Source of the DNA: JAADHG01 sp964418645
Lineage (GTDB): Bacteria; Bacteroidota; Bacteroidia; Flavobacteriales; Flavobacteriaceae
Length of the DNA: 64,000 bases
Reading direction: 5' to 3'
Assembly: GCA_964418645.1 (NCBI GenBank)
Contig: CAYQME010000005.1
Coordinates: 16,981 to 80,980, forward strand
Shown: positions 9,072 through 18,138 of the stretch, piece after piece
How positions within the stretch are numbered: the stretch's first letter is position 1
How the letters are laid out: every line of letters begins with the position of its first letter
The notes under the pieces: generated by a model
What the model was told of the DNA's origin: nothing
The model's input: the letters and a program-made list of their open reading frames with translations, nothing else
The model's database searches: none
Translations under genes and position numbers: made by a program

Positions 9072-10835
9072 TTAGTTAAGATTTGTTTTTGATGTTTCAG
9101 AAAGTTGCTTTACATAGAGTTCTTCGTAGTAACCATCAATGTTTATGAGTTGTTCGTGAGTGCCTTCTTGTATCACTTTGCCATCATCTAATACGATTAT
9201 TTTATCTGCATTTTTAGCAGAAGAAATTCTATGACTTACTATAATGGTTGTTTTACCTTTAGAAAAGGTATTTAAATTGTTAAGTATTTTTTCTTCGGTT
9301 TCTGTATCTACAGCTGATAAACAATCGTCCAGAAGTAAAATTTTGGGATGTTTTATTATAGCCCTAGCTATTGAGATGCGTTGTTTTTGCCCTCCAGAAA
9401 GTGTGATGCCACGTTCACCTAAAATGGTATCGTAACCCTTTGCAAATTTCATGATATTTTTGTGCACTACGGCATCTTTCGCTGCTTGAATAACATCTTC
9501 ATCAGTAGCATTTACTGAGCCAAACTTAATATTGTTTTGTATAGTATCTGAAAATAAAAATGCTTCTTGAGGCACAAAGCCTATATTATTTCGCAAACTC
9601 TTAAGATTTACTTCATTTATAGGTGTGTCATCTATGGCAATAAGACCTCTATTAACATCGTAAAGTCTGCCAATCAAGTCTAATATTGTAGATTTTCCAG
9701 AGCCAGTTTTCCCAATTATTGCTAGTGTTTCACCTTCATTAATGTTAAAACTCAAACCTTTTAAAGCATGAATGTTTGTGTCATCATAAGTGAAATATAC
9801 ATTTTCAAAGCTTATACTTCCTTTAATCTCAGTTGGAGAATTTACAGTATTCTTAATTTCAGGTTTCTCTTTTAAAAATTCATTGATACGTTTTTGTGAA
9901 GCTTCGGCTTCTTGAGTAATAGAAGTAACCCAGCCTAAAGCTGCAACAGGCCACGTGAGCATATTTACATAGATAATAAACTCGGCAATAGTTCCAAAAT
10001 GTTCTATGTCACCGTTTATATATTGAAAACCACCAACATAGATTACCAATAAATTACTAGCGCCTATAAGTAAAATCATTAGTGGAAAAAAAAGCGCTTG
10101 TACCTTGGTTAGATCAATGTGTTTTTGCCGGCTTTCGGTTGATAATGCTTCAAAGGCAATGTTTGTTTGATGTTCTATTCCGTTTGCTTTAATTACTGAG
10201 ATACCACTAAAAGATTCTTGTGTAAATGCTGATAATTTTGATAAATATACTTGTACAATAGTACTGCGCTTGTGTATTATTTTACTTAATGTGTAAATGG
10301 TAAACGATAAAATTGGTAATGGAATAATAGTGTATAATGCCAATGTTGGCGCACGATTAAACATGTAGATTAACGCAATAACAAAGAGTGTAACGGTATC
10401 TATACTATACATAATTGCTGGTCCTGTGTACATGCGTACTTTACTAATGTCTTCACTAATACGATTCATTAAATCTCCAGTCCTATTTTTTTTATAAAAA
10501 TTAAGGGATAATCTCTGGTACTGCTGATATACTTCATTTTTTAGGTCGAATTCAATGTATCGTGAAACGTTAATAATTGTCTGGCGTTTTAAGAATGTAA
10601 ACAACCCTGCAATAAGTGCAGCACCGATAAGATACATGATATTCATTGCTAAATCTGCTTTAAAGGTCGAATCTATGTCACCTTCTAATTTAGCAACAAT
10701 AACGTTAATAGATTGACCAATTAAGCGTGGTGTAAACAACGCGAAAATTTTTGCAAGAATGGTAATAGTTATACCTATTAAAAGCTTAGACCTATACTTT
10801 TTAAAATACTTATTAAGGTGCTGTAATTCTTTCAT
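9072..10835 (-). CDS. ABC transporter, fused permease-ATPase (MsbA/type IV exporter-like)
   Basis: A 587-residue half-exporter: about six transmembrane helices in residues 15-310, then an ATP-binding domain. The ATPase motifs are complete: Walker A GKTGSGKST, Q-loop GFVPQEAFLFS, signature LSGGQKQR, Walker B ILLLDDCLSAVD, and H-loop SHR. It should homodimerise in the inner membrane and export a lipid, drug or peptide. MsbA-like lipid flipping is possible but cannot be assigned from sequence alone. It is divergent from leucine dehydrogenase. The Walker B position reads LLDD-CLS, where the usual catalytic glutamate follows LLD; here the residue is aspartate, as in some heterodimeric exporters. 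Confidence 0.9.
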   Translation of the reverse strand: MKELQHLNKYFKKYRSKLLIGITITILAKIFALFTPRLIGQSINVIVAKLEGDIDSTFKADLAMNIMYLIGAALIAGLFTFLKRQTIINVSRYIEFDLKNEVYQQYQRLSLNFYKKNRTGDLMNRISEDISKVRMYTGPAIMYSIDTVTLFVIALIYMFNRAPTLALYTIIPLPILSFTIYTLSKIIHKRSTIVQVYLSKLSAFTQESFSGISVIKANGIEHQTNIAFEALSTESRQKHIDLTKVQALFFPLMILLIGASNLLVIYVGGFQYINGDIEHFGTIAEFIIYVNMLTWPVAALGWVTSITQEAEASQKRINEFLKEKPEIKNTVNSPTEIKGSISFENVYFTYDDTNIHALKGLSFNINEGETLAIIGKTGSGKSTILDLIGRLYDVNRGLIAIDDTPINEVNLKSLRNNIGFVPQEAFLFSDTIQNNIKFGSVNATDEDVIQAAKDAVVHKNIMKFAKGYDTILGERGITLSGGQKQRISIARAIIKHPKILLLDDCLSAVDTETEEKILNNLNTFSKGKTTIIVSHRISSAKNADKIIVLDDGKVIQEGTHEQLINIDGYYEELYVKQLSETSKTNLN

Positions 10836-10893
10836 TTACAATTTTTTTAAAAACAACCGTTTATTATTGATTTCGTGTTTTAAACCTGATTTC

Positions 10894-10925
10894 TTTGTAT
10901 AAAATGTAATATTAGATTATTTTTG
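10894..10925 (+). promoter_or_regulatory. Bacteroidota promoter of leucine dehydrogenase
   Basis: TTTG at 10894-10897, then 20 bases, then TATTTTTG at 10918-10925. This matches the TTTG / TAnnTTTG consensus and leaves a leader of about 50 bases before the ATG. Confidence 0.75.
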
Positions 10926-10980
10926 CACGCTGTTATTAGAGATTATTCAAATAACAATAAACTAAACAAATACATTTTAA

Positions 10981-12084
10981 ATGATTTCAGACATCATTAA
11001 CTTAAGCGAAATTAAAAAAGTTGATCCAGTATTTGGACAACTTTCTTTTGATAATCATGAACAAGTTGTGTTTTGCAACGACAAAGATACAGGATTAAAA
11101 GCAATAATTGGAATTCATAATACGGTTTTAGGACCAGCACTTGGCGGTACTAGAATGTGGCAATATAATAATGAATGGGAAGCTTTAAACGATGCGTTAA
11201 GGCTATCAAGAGGGATGACCTTTAAAGCTGCCATTACAGGATTAAATCTTGGGGGCGGAAAAGCGGTTATTATTGGTGATGCTAAAACGCAGAAAACATC
11301 TGAGTTAATGAAGCGTTTTGGCGAATTTGTACATTCTTTAAGTGGAAAATACATCACAGCCGAAGATGTTGGCATGGAAACTGGTGATATGGACTTAGTG
11401 CGTGAGGTAACACCTTATGTTACTGGTATTTCAGAAAGTAAAGGAGGTGCAGGTAATCCTTCGCCTATAACAGCTTACGGTGTTTTTATGGGAATGAAAG
11501 CTGCAGCTAAATACAAGTTTGGAACAGATATTCTCGAAGATAAAAAAGTGTATGTTCAAGGTATTGGGCATGTTGGAGAATCTTTGGTTGAGCATTTAAT
11601 TAATGAAGGGGCAAATGTTGTAATAGCAGACATTAATGAAGAACGTTTACAAGAGGTAAGTAAAAAATATGGAGCTAGTATTTTTAGAGGAGACGATATT
11701 TATAGCGAATCTATGGATATTTATGCACCTTGTGCTTTAGGAGCTACAGTAAATGATGACACGGTTTACAAAATAAAAGCACAAGTTATTGCTGGTGCTG
11801 CTAATAATCAATTAGCTAAAGAAGAGAGACATGGTCTTATTTTGCAAGAAAGAGGTATTATATTCGCACCAGATTTCTTAATAAATGCAGGAGGAATAAT
11901 TAATGTGTATGCAGAATTAGAAGGTTATGGTAAGCAAGAAATTATTAGAAAGACCGAAAATATATACAATACCACTTTAGAAATATTGAGTAATGCAGAA
12001 ACAAATGAGATTACAAGCAATCATGCTGCTCTAAATATTGCTAAGAATAGAATAGAAGTAAGAAAAAAAGAGAACTCAAAATAA
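10981..12084 (+). CDS. Leucine dehydrogenase (Glu/Leu/Phe/Val dehydrogenase family)
   Basis: A 367-residue NAD-dependent amino-acid dehydrogenase. The catalytic lysines are in RGMTFKAAITGLNLGGGKAV (K82 and K94), the conserved proline-rich loop in GGAGNPSPITAYGVF, and the Rossmann glycines in VQGIGHVGESL. The length and motifs fit leucine or valine dehydrogenase rather than glutamate dehydrogenase. It deaminates branched-chain amino acids to 2-oxo acids in the cytosol, feeding branched fatty acid synthesis or catabolism, which is usual in Flavobacteriaceae. It has its own promoter. A strong hairpin follows at 12115-12139. Confidence 0.9.
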   Translation: MISDIINLSEIKKVDPVFGQLSFDNHEQVVFCNDKDTGLKAIIGIHNTVLGPALGGTRMWQYNNEWEALNDALRLSRGMTFKAAITGLNLGGGKAVIIGDAKTQKTSELMKRFGEFVHSLSGKYITAEDVGMETGDMDLVREVTPYVTGISESKGGAGNPSPITAYGVFMGMKAAAKYKFGTDILEDKKVYVQGIGHVGESLVEHLINEGANVVIADINEERLQEVSKKYGASIFRGDDIYSESMDIYAPCALGATVNDDTVYKIKAQVIAGAANNQLAKEERHGLILQERGIIFAPDFLINAGGIINVYAELEGYGKQEIIRKTENIYNTTLEILSNAETNEITSNHAALNIAKNRIEVRKKENSK

Positions 12085-12104
12085 GTTCTTTTTTAAAATA
12101 ATAC

Positions 12105-12112
12105 TATTTTTG
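12105..12112 (+). promoter_or_regulatory. Promoter -7 element for nusB operon
   Basis: TATTTTTG fits TAnnTTTG exactly. The expected transcription start, about seven bases later, falls in the hairpin at 12115-12139. No clear TTG box is seen at the expected distance, so activity is uncertain. Confidence 0.5.
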
Positions 12113-12114
12113 CG

Positions 12115-12139
12115 AGGCGAAAGATTTATGCTTTCGCCT
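12115..12139 (+). other. Strong hairpin between leucine dehydrogenase and nusB
   Basis: AGGCGAAAG and CTTTCGCCT form a perfect nine-pair stem around the loop ATTTATG. The following bases (TAATTATTTTATTT) are only partly T-rich. It may terminate the dehydrogenase transcript, form the 5' end of the nusB transcript, or do both. Confidence 0.7.
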
Positions 12140-12196
12140 TAATTATTTTATTTATTAAAATATTCCTTTTTTAGGAATTAAAATGTTCTTTAAAAA

Positions 12197-13141
12197 ATGC
12201 TTAACAGAAGACATATTCGTACAAAAGTAATGCAAATTATATTTGCAATTAAAAGTAATGAAAGCGATAATCTTAAAAAAGACGAACAGTTTTTGCTAGA
12301 AAGCATGGATAACATGTATAATTTATTTCTTTTAATGCTATCCTTATTAATAGAAGTGCAAGCAAAAGCTGAAGATTACCTAATTAAATTGCAACAAAAG
12401 CATTTACCAACTTCAGAAGAAAAAAACCCAAATAGAAAATTTGTAAACAATGAGCTTTTAAATTTTTTGAAGCATAATAATTTACTTAAGCAAGAATTGG
12501 AAGTTCGAAAAATAAATAACTGGAAGTTTGACAATGAATATGTAGATATTATTTTTAGAGCCTTTATTGAAAGCGAACTTTATAAAGACTATATGGCAAC
12601 AAAATTGTCGTCTTTTAAAGAAGATAAAATGATTGTGATTGATATGTTTAAAGAGATCATTGCGCCAAACGAAAAGTTGTATAATTATTATGAGGATAAA
12701 AATATTACTTGGCTTGATGATCTTCCTGTTATTAATACAGCAATAGTTAAATTGTTACGTAAATCTAACCCGCAATCACTAGAAAGTCAATTTGTACCTA
12801 AGCTATTTAAAGATACGGAAGACAAAAACTTTGCTATTGACCTTTTGGAGAATACCATGTTAAACGAATTAACGTTTAGTAAAGAAATTGAGGGTAAAAC
12901 GGCAAATTGGGATAAGGATCGTATAGCTAACATTGATTTTGTGTTGCTTCAAATGGCGATTTGCGAGTTTCAAAAATTTCCATCAATTCCTGTAAAAGTC
13001 ACAATAAATGAGTATTTAGAGATTGCAAAAGAGTATTCTACACCAAAAAGTAGTGTGTTTATTAACGGCATATTAGACAATTTAGCCAAAGAATATAGTG
13101 ATAAAGGAACGTTAAATAAGGCAGGGCGAGGATTGAAGTAA
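12197..13141 (+). CDS. nusB: Transcription antitermination factor NusB
   Basis: A 314-residue protein, about twice the length of E. coli NusB, as is usual in Bacteroidota. The opening RRHIRTKVMQIIFAI is the conserved RNA-binding start of NusB. The core C-terminal NusB fold is seen in IDFVLLQMAICEFQKFPSIP, KVTINEYLEIAKEYSTPKS and FINGILDNLAKEY. The insertion between them (about residues 30-170) is helical and poorly conserved. NusB binds boxA RNA with NusE (S10) to assemble antitermination complexes on rRNA operons. The DUF1573 lipoprotein and yajC follow on the same strand and end at a terminator at 14091. Confidence 0.93.
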   Translation: MLNRRHIRTKVMQIIFAIKSNESDNLKKDEQFLLESMDNMYNLFLLMLSLLIEVQAKAEDYLIKLQQKHLPTSEEKNPNRKFVNNELLNFLKHNNLLKQELEVRKINNWKFDNEYVDIIFRAFIESELYKDYMATKLSSFKEDKMIVIDMFKEIIAPNEKLYNYYEDKNITWLDDLPVINTAIVKLLRKSNPQSLESQFVPKLFKDTEDKNFAIDLLENTMLNELTFSKEIEGKTANWDKDRIANIDFVLLQMAICEFQKFPSIPVKVTINEYLEIAKEYSTPKSSVFINGILDNLAKEYSDKGTLNKAGRGLK

Positions 13142-13231
13142 TAATTTTTTTATTACATTTATGCCAAAATAACCGAAAAACAAATATTAACCCAAATGTT
13201 TATCTTGAATAGACAATTAAAAATTAAGAAC

Positions 13232-13774
13232 ATGAAAAAAGTAATTTTAGGATTAAGTGCCTTATGTTTGGTGGCATTTACATCTTGTAAAGAAGATGCG
13301 ACAAGCAAAGTGAAATCTGAAAATGTAACCCAAGCAGCTGAAAGAGATTCATCATCAAGAAATTTGCCAGTAATTACATTTGATGAGACAGTACACGATT
13401 TTGGGGAAATTGAAAACGGTACCCCAGTTGAAACTGTATTTTCATATACAAATACGGGTAAAGCACCATTAGTGATTACAGATATTAAAAGTACTTGTGG
13501 ATGTACTGTACCACAAGATTGGAGTAAAGAACCTTTAGCTCCAGGATCATCTGCTAATTTTACAGTTAAATTTAATGGTAAAGGTGCTAACAAAGTATCA
13601 AAAACTATTAATTTGACTGCTAATACAGAGAGTGGAAAAGAATCTGTTAAAATTACAGCATTTATTAAACCAGATCCTAATGCAGCACCGCAAAAAACCT
13701 CATCTATTCTTCAACAACCAGCACCTACTAAATCTAGTACACAACCTGGTCATGAAGGGCATAACCATAATTAA
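13232..13774 (+). CDS. DUF1573 lipoprotein
   Basis: 180 residues from the ATG giving MKKVILGLSALCLVAFTSC, a lipoprotein signal with a lipobox cysteine at about residue 19. A longer frame starting 12 codons upstream would spoil the signal peptide and is rejected. The DUF1573 immunoglobulin-like domain is clear: ITFDETVHDFGEIENGTPV, FSYTNTGKAPLVITDIKSTC, GCTVPQDW. Such domains are common on Bacteroidota surface and periplasmic proteins; the function is unknown. The C-terminal tail (about residues 150-180) is rich in Pro, Gln, Thr and His and looks disordered. It sits between nusB and yajC. Confidence 0.85.
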   Translation: MKKVILGLSALCLVAFTSCKEDATSKVKSENVTQAAERDSSSRNLPVITFDETVHDFGEIENGTPVETVFSYTNTGKAPLVITDIKSTCGCTVPQDWSKEPLAPGSSANFTVKFNGKGANKVSKTINLTANTESGKESVKITAFIKPDPNAAPQKTSSILQQPAPTKSSTQPGHEGHNHN

Positions 13775-13793
13775 AAATAGTTATTTATAGTTA

Positions 13794-14087
13794 ATGGAAG
13801 GATTAGGTCAATTTGCGCCGTTTATTTTAATGTTTGTAGTTGTGTATTTCTTTATGATTGCACCGCAAATGAAACGCGCAAAGAAAGAAAAAAAATTCGC
13901 TGCAGAATTAAAACGAGGAGATAGAGTAATAACTAAAAGTGGAATGCATGGTAAAGTTTTGGAACTAAATGATAAAGATAGTTCTTGTGTTATTGAAACC
14001 TTAGCAGGAAAAATTAAGTTTGAACGCTCAGCCATTTCTATGGAAATGAGTATGAAGCTCAATGCACCTCCAGCAGTGAAAAAATAA
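13794..14087 (+). CDS. yajC: Preprotein translocase subunit YajC
   Basis: 97 residues with a single N-terminal membrane helix (APFILMFVVVYFFMIAPQMK), then the soluble domain AELKRGDRVITKSGMHGKVL. This is the classic YajC layout: a small inner-membrane partner of SecDF-YidC. The length matches the family. The gene ends just before a perfect terminator. Confidence 0.95.
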   Translation: MEGLGQFAPFILMFVVVYFFMIAPQMKRAKKEKKFAAELKRGDRVITKSGMHGKVLELNDKDSSCVIETLAGKIKFERSAISMEMSMKLNAPPAVKK

Positions 14088-14090
14088 TTA

Positions 14091-14119
14091 AAAAAGCAGC
14101 TCTTAGAGCTGCTTTTTTT
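14091..14119 (+). terminator. Rho-independent terminator after yajC
   Basis: AAAAAGCAGCTC and GAGCTGCTTTTT form a perfect stem around the loop TTA, with a run of seven T. It ends the nusB-DUF1573-yajC unit. Confidence 0.92.
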
Positions 14120-14245
14120 GTCGTTCTTGTTAGAATTTATTCACTGAAATATAATGCAATCTGTTTTCTGTATTTATTAATATTTTAGGCTATTAATTTA
14201 ATCAAGGACTTCAATATTAAAAAAAAAGTAAACATATATGTAATT

Positions 14246-14716
14246 ATGGGAGTTAGTGGTTGTGGTAAAACTACAATTGGGCAATTACTTTCAATTGCTT
14301 TAAATATTCCATTTTATGATGCAGATGATTTTCATACGCAGCCTAATATTGAAAAAATGAAGAGAGGATTTCCGTTGAATGATGATGATAGGACTCCTTG
14401 GCTAAATATTCTTGCAAATAAATTAAAACAATGGCATGCTTCCAATGGGGCTATTCTTGCCTGTTCAGCTTTAAAAGAAAAGTATAGGCAACAATTATCT
14501 AAAGAGGTTTTAATTATTAAATGGATTTATCTCGAAGGAGCCTACGATATAATTAAACGTCGTATGGAGAATAGATCTCAACATTTTTTTAAACCAGAAA
14601 TCTTAAGATCACAATTTGAAATTTTAGAAGCACCCAATTACGGCATACACGTCAATATTAATAAAGATCAAGACTGTATTGTAAAATATATTATAAACAA
14701 ACTAAACAATGAGTAA
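14246..14716 (+). CDS. Gluconokinase
   Basis: A 156-residue P-loop kinase of the GntK/IdnK type: GVSGCGKT (residues 2-9), FYDADDFHTQPNIEKM, DDDRTPWL, ACSALKEKYR and WIYLEGAYDIIKRRM. It phosphorylates gluconate to 6-phosphogluconate in the cytosol. The P-loop starts at residue 2, unusually close to the first ATG; homologues carry a few more residues. In-frame codons upstream (NIYVI before the ATG) continue this pattern but offer no ATG, GTG or TTG. It overlaps the 6-phosphogluconate dehydrogenase gene by eight bases. Confidence 0.9.
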   Translation: MGVSGCGKTTIGQLLSIALNIPFYDADDFHTQPNIEKMKRGFPLNDDDRTPWLNILANKLKQWHASNGAILACSALKEKYRQQLSKEVLIIKWIYLEGAYDIIKRRMENRSQHFFKPEILRSQFEILEAPNYGIHVNINKDQDCIVKYIINKLNNE

Positions 14717-16103
14717 TACTGATTTTGGCATTATAGGTTTAGGTGTTATGGGGAAAAGCATTTCATTGAATATAGCAGAAAAAGGCTTTAAAATATCTGT
14801 TTATAATAGGGCAGAAGGCGATGAAAAACATGTAGTAGACGATTTTATTATCGAAAACAATTCATTTAAAAATATAAAAGGTTTTACAGATTTAGACACG
14901 TTTGTTAATTCTATAGAAAAGCCTAGAAAGATATTGTTGATGATACCTGCGGGAAAACCAGTAGATACAGTAATTAATAGGTTGATGACTTTATTGTCTG
15001 AAGAAGATTGCATTTTAGATGGAGGCAATTCCCATTATTTAAATACAAAGAAAAGATTTGAATTGCTGAAATCTAAAAATTTTGCTTTTTTAGGTGTTGG
15101 CATATCAGGAGGAGAAGCAGGAGCAAGAAAAGGACCGTCAATCATGCCAGGAGGGTCAAAAGAAGGCTATAAAAACGTCTCTAAAATTTTGGAAACCGTA
15201 GCGGCTAGAGATTTTAAAGGGAATCCTTGCTGTACCTATATTGGACCGGAAGGAGCAGGACATTATATAAAAATGGTGCATAATGGTATAGAATATGCCG
15301 AAATGCAACTACTGGCAGAGCTTTTTGCATTATTGTCGCTTTCAATGGGTTATGAAAAGATTTCCGAAGTGTTCTCATCTTGGAATGACGGCCATTTATC
15401 AAATTATTTGTTAGAAATAATGACTGAGATTTTGCTCAAAAAAGAAGGTGATGAGTATGTAATAGATTTAATTTTGGATAAAGCCGGAAATAAAGGCACA
15501 GGATCATGGTCAAGTACATCGGCCTTAGAATTGGGAGTTCCAAATACTATGATGACGGCTGCTGTATTTGCGCGATATATATCGTCGTTTAAAGAAAAAA
15601 GAGTTTCTTTCTCTAAACGTATTGAGTCCCAGTATAAAGCTAAACCAAATTTGAATATTGAAGATTTAAAAAACGCATATCAATCAGCAAGGATAGTGAA
15701 TCATCATCAAGGTTTTGAACTTATAAATGAAGCTTCTAAAAATTTCGATTGGAATTTGAACCTATCAGAAATAGCCAGAATATGGACTAACGGATGCATA
15801 ATTAAATCTAATTTAATGGAACATTGTGTTTCTGTTTTTATGTCATCTGAAACCCTTTTAGATGACATTTCAATATTTATTTCTGTGAGCAAGAATGAGC
15901 AAAGTATTGCTACTGTTTTAACGAAAGGAATCTCAACTCGAATAGCTCTACCATGTTTTCAAGCCGCTTATAATTATTGGGTGTCATTAACGACCGATAG
16001 ACTTCCGGCTAACATAATTCAGGCGCAACGCGATTATTTTGGTGCACATACCTATCAACGTATCGATAACCCATTACACAAATTCTTTCACACAAATTGG
16101 TAA
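14709..16103 (+). CDS. gnd: 6-phosphogluconate dehydrogenase, decarboxylating
   Basis: A 464-residue enzyme with the NADP-binding start GIIGLGVMGKSISLNIA, the GGNSHYLNTKKR segment, the signature GISGGEAGARKGPSIMPGG, and the catalytic HYIKMVHNGIEYAEMQ. The C-terminal tail GAHTYQRID is also diagnostic. It oxidises and decarboxylates 6-phosphogluconate to ribulose 5-phosphate. Lying between gluconokinase and a gluconate permease, it routes imported gluconate into the pentose phosphate pathway. No Entner-Doudoroff dehydratase or aldolase lies nearby. It overlaps both neighbours by seven to eight bases. Confidence 0.95.
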   Translation: MSNTDFGIIGLGVMGKSISLNIAEKGFKISVYNRAEGDEKHVVDDFIIENNSFKNIKGFTDLDTFVNSIEKPRKILLMIPAGKPVDTVINRLMTLLSEEDCILDGGNSHYLNTKKRFELLKSKNFAFLGVGISGGEAGARKGPSIMPGGSKEGYKNVSKILETVAARDFKGNPCCTYIGPEGAGHYIKMVHNGIEYAEMQLLAELFALLSLSMGYEKISEVFSSWNDGHLSNYLLEIMTEILLKKEGDEYVIDLILDKAGNKGTGSWSSTSALELGVPNTMMTAAVFARYISSFKEKRVSFSKRIESQYKAKPNLNIEDLKNAYQSARIVNHHQGFELINEASKNFDWNLNLSEIARIWTNGCIIKSNLMEHCVSVFMSSETLLDDISIFISVSKNEQSIATVLTKGISTRIALPCFQAAYNYWVSLTTDRLPANIIQAQRDYFGAHTYQRIDNPLHKFFHTNW

Positions 16104-17452
16104 ATGTTATGTTAGATTATCAACTTATTGGAGCAGTAATTTTTGGAATCATCGTTTTGTTAACCCTAATACTACGATTTAAAATTCAAGCGTTTATAGC
16201 GTTGTTAATCGCAAGTATTACCGTTGGTGTAATTGCAGGTATGCAACCCGCAAACATAATTATAACAATAAAAGAAGGTATGGGAAATACCTTGGGTTTT
16301 GTTGCAGTTGTTGTTGGTTTAGGAGCCATGTTTGGTGCGATTTTAGAACATTCTGGAGGTGCGGAGGCTCTAGCTAAATATTTGCTTCATAAGTTTGGTG
16401 AAAAGCGAACCCCTTTCGCATTAATGCTTACTGGATTTTTTATAGCCATTCCGGTTTTTTTCGATGTTGGTTTTATTATATTAATCCCACTTATTTATTC
16501 AATCCAACGGAGAACGAAAAAATCATTGCTTTTGTATGGTATGCCGTTACTCGCAGGATTAGCCATAACACATGCATTTATACCTCCAACTCCTGGCCCT
16601 GTTGCTGTAGCGGACATATTAAAGGCAGATTTGGGATGGGTGATTTTATTTGGTTTTATTGTTGGAATTCCTACTGCAATTATTAGTGGACCAATATTCG
16701 CAAAGTATATAGCTAAAAAAATTCATATTGATGCTCCATTACTTGAAATGGAAGAAAATAATATATCCAATTATCCTTCTGTAGGAATGATATTGGCAAT
16801 TATTGGAATTCCAATTGTCCTAATTGTAAGTAATACATTTTTAAATAGTTCGTTGTTAGAAACTGTTTCTTTTCCTAATCGATTAAAGATATGGATGCAG
16901 ATGATTGGTCATCCGTTCTCGGCATTAATCATTGCCAATTTAATCGCTTGGTATTTGTTGGGTGTTAAAAGAGGAGTAGACAAAGATAAATTGCTGGATA
17001 TAACCACAAAATCTTTGGGTCCAGCTGGAATTATTATCCTGTTAACAGGTGCTGGAGGCGTTTTTAAAGAAATGTTGGTGAACACTGGATCTGGAGAAAT
17101 GCTGGCGAATTATTTGTCAAATAGTGGTATAGGAATACTATTTTTCGCTTTTATTATTGCAGCACTAATTAGAATCTTACAAGGGTCTGCAACTGTCGCA
17201 ATGATTACAGCGGCTGGAATTGTAGCACCATTGTTAATAGCTGATATTGGTGAGATTGATAAAGCCCTTTTAGTAATTGCAATTGCTGCTGGCGCATCTA
17301 TTATGTCTCACGTTAATGATAGCGGATTTTGGCTGGTTAGTAAGTATCTTGGTTTAACAGAAAAGCAAACATTTAGAAGTTGGACCGTGATGACTACTAT
17401 TTTAGCTCTGGTAGGTTTTATTACTGTAAGTCTTATTTCTTTTGTGATTTAA
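16097..17452 (+). CDS. gntP: GntP-family gluconate:H+ symporter
   Basis: A 451-residue inner-membrane permease with 12 or more hydrophobic segments. GntP-family features include the openings FKIQAFIALLIASITVGV and GMGNTLGFVAVVVGLGAMFG, the loop IPPTPGPVAVADILKADLGW, and the late motifs LQGSATVAMITAAGIVAP and SHVNDSGFWLVSKYLGLT. It imports gluconate or a related sugar acid. It is the last gene of the kinase-dehydrogenase-permease operon, overlapping gnd by seven bases. No dedicated regulator is adjacent. Confidence 0.92.
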   Translation: MVNVMLDYQLIGAVIFGIIVLLTLILRFKIQAFIALLIASITVGVIAGMQPANIIITIKEGMGNTLGFVAVVVGLGAMFGAILEHSGGAEALAKYLLHKFGEKRTPFALMLTGFFIAIPVFFDVGFIILIPLIYSIQRRTKKSLLLYGMPLLAGLAITHAFIPPTPGPVAVADILKADLGWVILFGFIVGIPTAIISGPIFAKYIAKKIHIDAPLLEMEENNISNYPSVGMILAIIGIPIVLIVSNTFLNSSLLETVSFPNRLKIWMQMIGHPFSALIIANLIAWYLLGVKRGVDKDKLLDITTKSLGPAGIIILLTGAGGVFKEMLVNTGSGEMLANYLSNSGIGILFFAFIIAALIRILQGSATVAMITAAGIVAPLLIADIGEIDKALLVIAIAAGASIMSHVNDSGFWLVSKYLGLTEKQTFRSWTVMTTILALVGFITVSLISFVI

Positions 17453-17464
17453 ATTGTGTAGGGA

Positions 17465-18064
17465 TTAACAGTTTTTGTACTTATCATTTAAACCTATGCC
17501 TTGAGTTATCATTGGTTTGATTTTTTCTAAACGACTTATTTTGGTCGCTTCACGTTTTGCTGTTTCAATGTATTCGCAATATTCTCTTTGTTTGTAAGGC
17601 GTTAATTTGTTAAAACTCGAATTTAATATAGTGTTTTTATTTAACTCTTGTTTCAGTTCAATAGGAATAACGGTTTCTTTTTTAGAGCGATCAGATTTAA
17701 TTTCTTTACCCGCTTTTTGATTTTCAATAGCTTCGTTGACATAAGCGAGTACCATATTTTTATCAATATCATTTATTGAAGTAAATCTCATTTGTCGTAA
17801 AGCTTTGGTTTTTCCTTCTTGTGCATTCATTAATAATTTTTTCTCATCTTTTAAGAATACACCGTTGAAGAACCAAATACCAAAATGATGTTTGAACGCT
17901 CCTAGACCTAGAACATTTTTACCATTTACCGTATAAACTGGAGCGCTCCATTTTAGAGTTTCTACAGCTTCAGTAGAATTTATTATAGCTCTCAATAAAG
18001 TTAAGGCATCAACCCATTGTTCCTGATTTTCTATATATTCTTCAACCGAGCTTACTTTTTTCAT
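17465..18064 (-). CDS. DUF1801 / YdeI (OmpD-associated) family protein
   Basis: 199 residues. The N-terminal half is a DUF1801 domain (VEEYIENQEQW, LKWSAPVYTVNGKNVLGLGA, FKHHFGIWFFNGVFL). The C-terminal half has the YdeI/OmdA pattern (NSSFNKLTPYKQREYCEYIE, AKREATKISRLEKI). Proteins of this kind are soluble and poorly understood; some have been linked to bacteriocin tolerance. It ends 12 bases from the convergent GntP gene. A hairpin separates it from dinB upstream. Confidence 0.8.
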   Translation of the reverse strand: MKKVSSVEEYIENQEQWVDALTLLRAIINSTEAVETLKWSAPVYTVNGKNVLGLGAFKHHFGIWFFNGVFLKDEKKLLMNAQEGKTKALRQMRFTSINDIDKNMVLAYVNEAIENQKAGKEIKSDRSKKETVIPIELKQELNKNTILNSSFNKLTPYKQREYCEYIETAKREATKISRLEKIKPMITQGIGLNDKYKNC

Positions 18065-18090
18065 AATAAGAGATTTATTTTTTTACGTCA

Positions 18091-18122
18091 CTGCGAACTT
18101 TATTTTTAATAAAGTGTGGCAG
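18091..18122. repeat. Hairpin, possible REP-like element
   Basis: CTGC / GCAG flanks ACTTTAT / ATAAAGT around a short T-rich loop, in the 74-base gap between dinB and the YdeI-like gene. The outer bases (ACGTCACTGCGA ... GGCAGTCTGTTAATTATGA) recall dispersed repeats of the GTCATTGCGAGG ... CAATCT type seen in many bacterial genomes. It lacks a clean T-run for a terminator. Confidence 0.4.
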
Positions 18123-18138
18123 TCTGTTAATTATGAAA

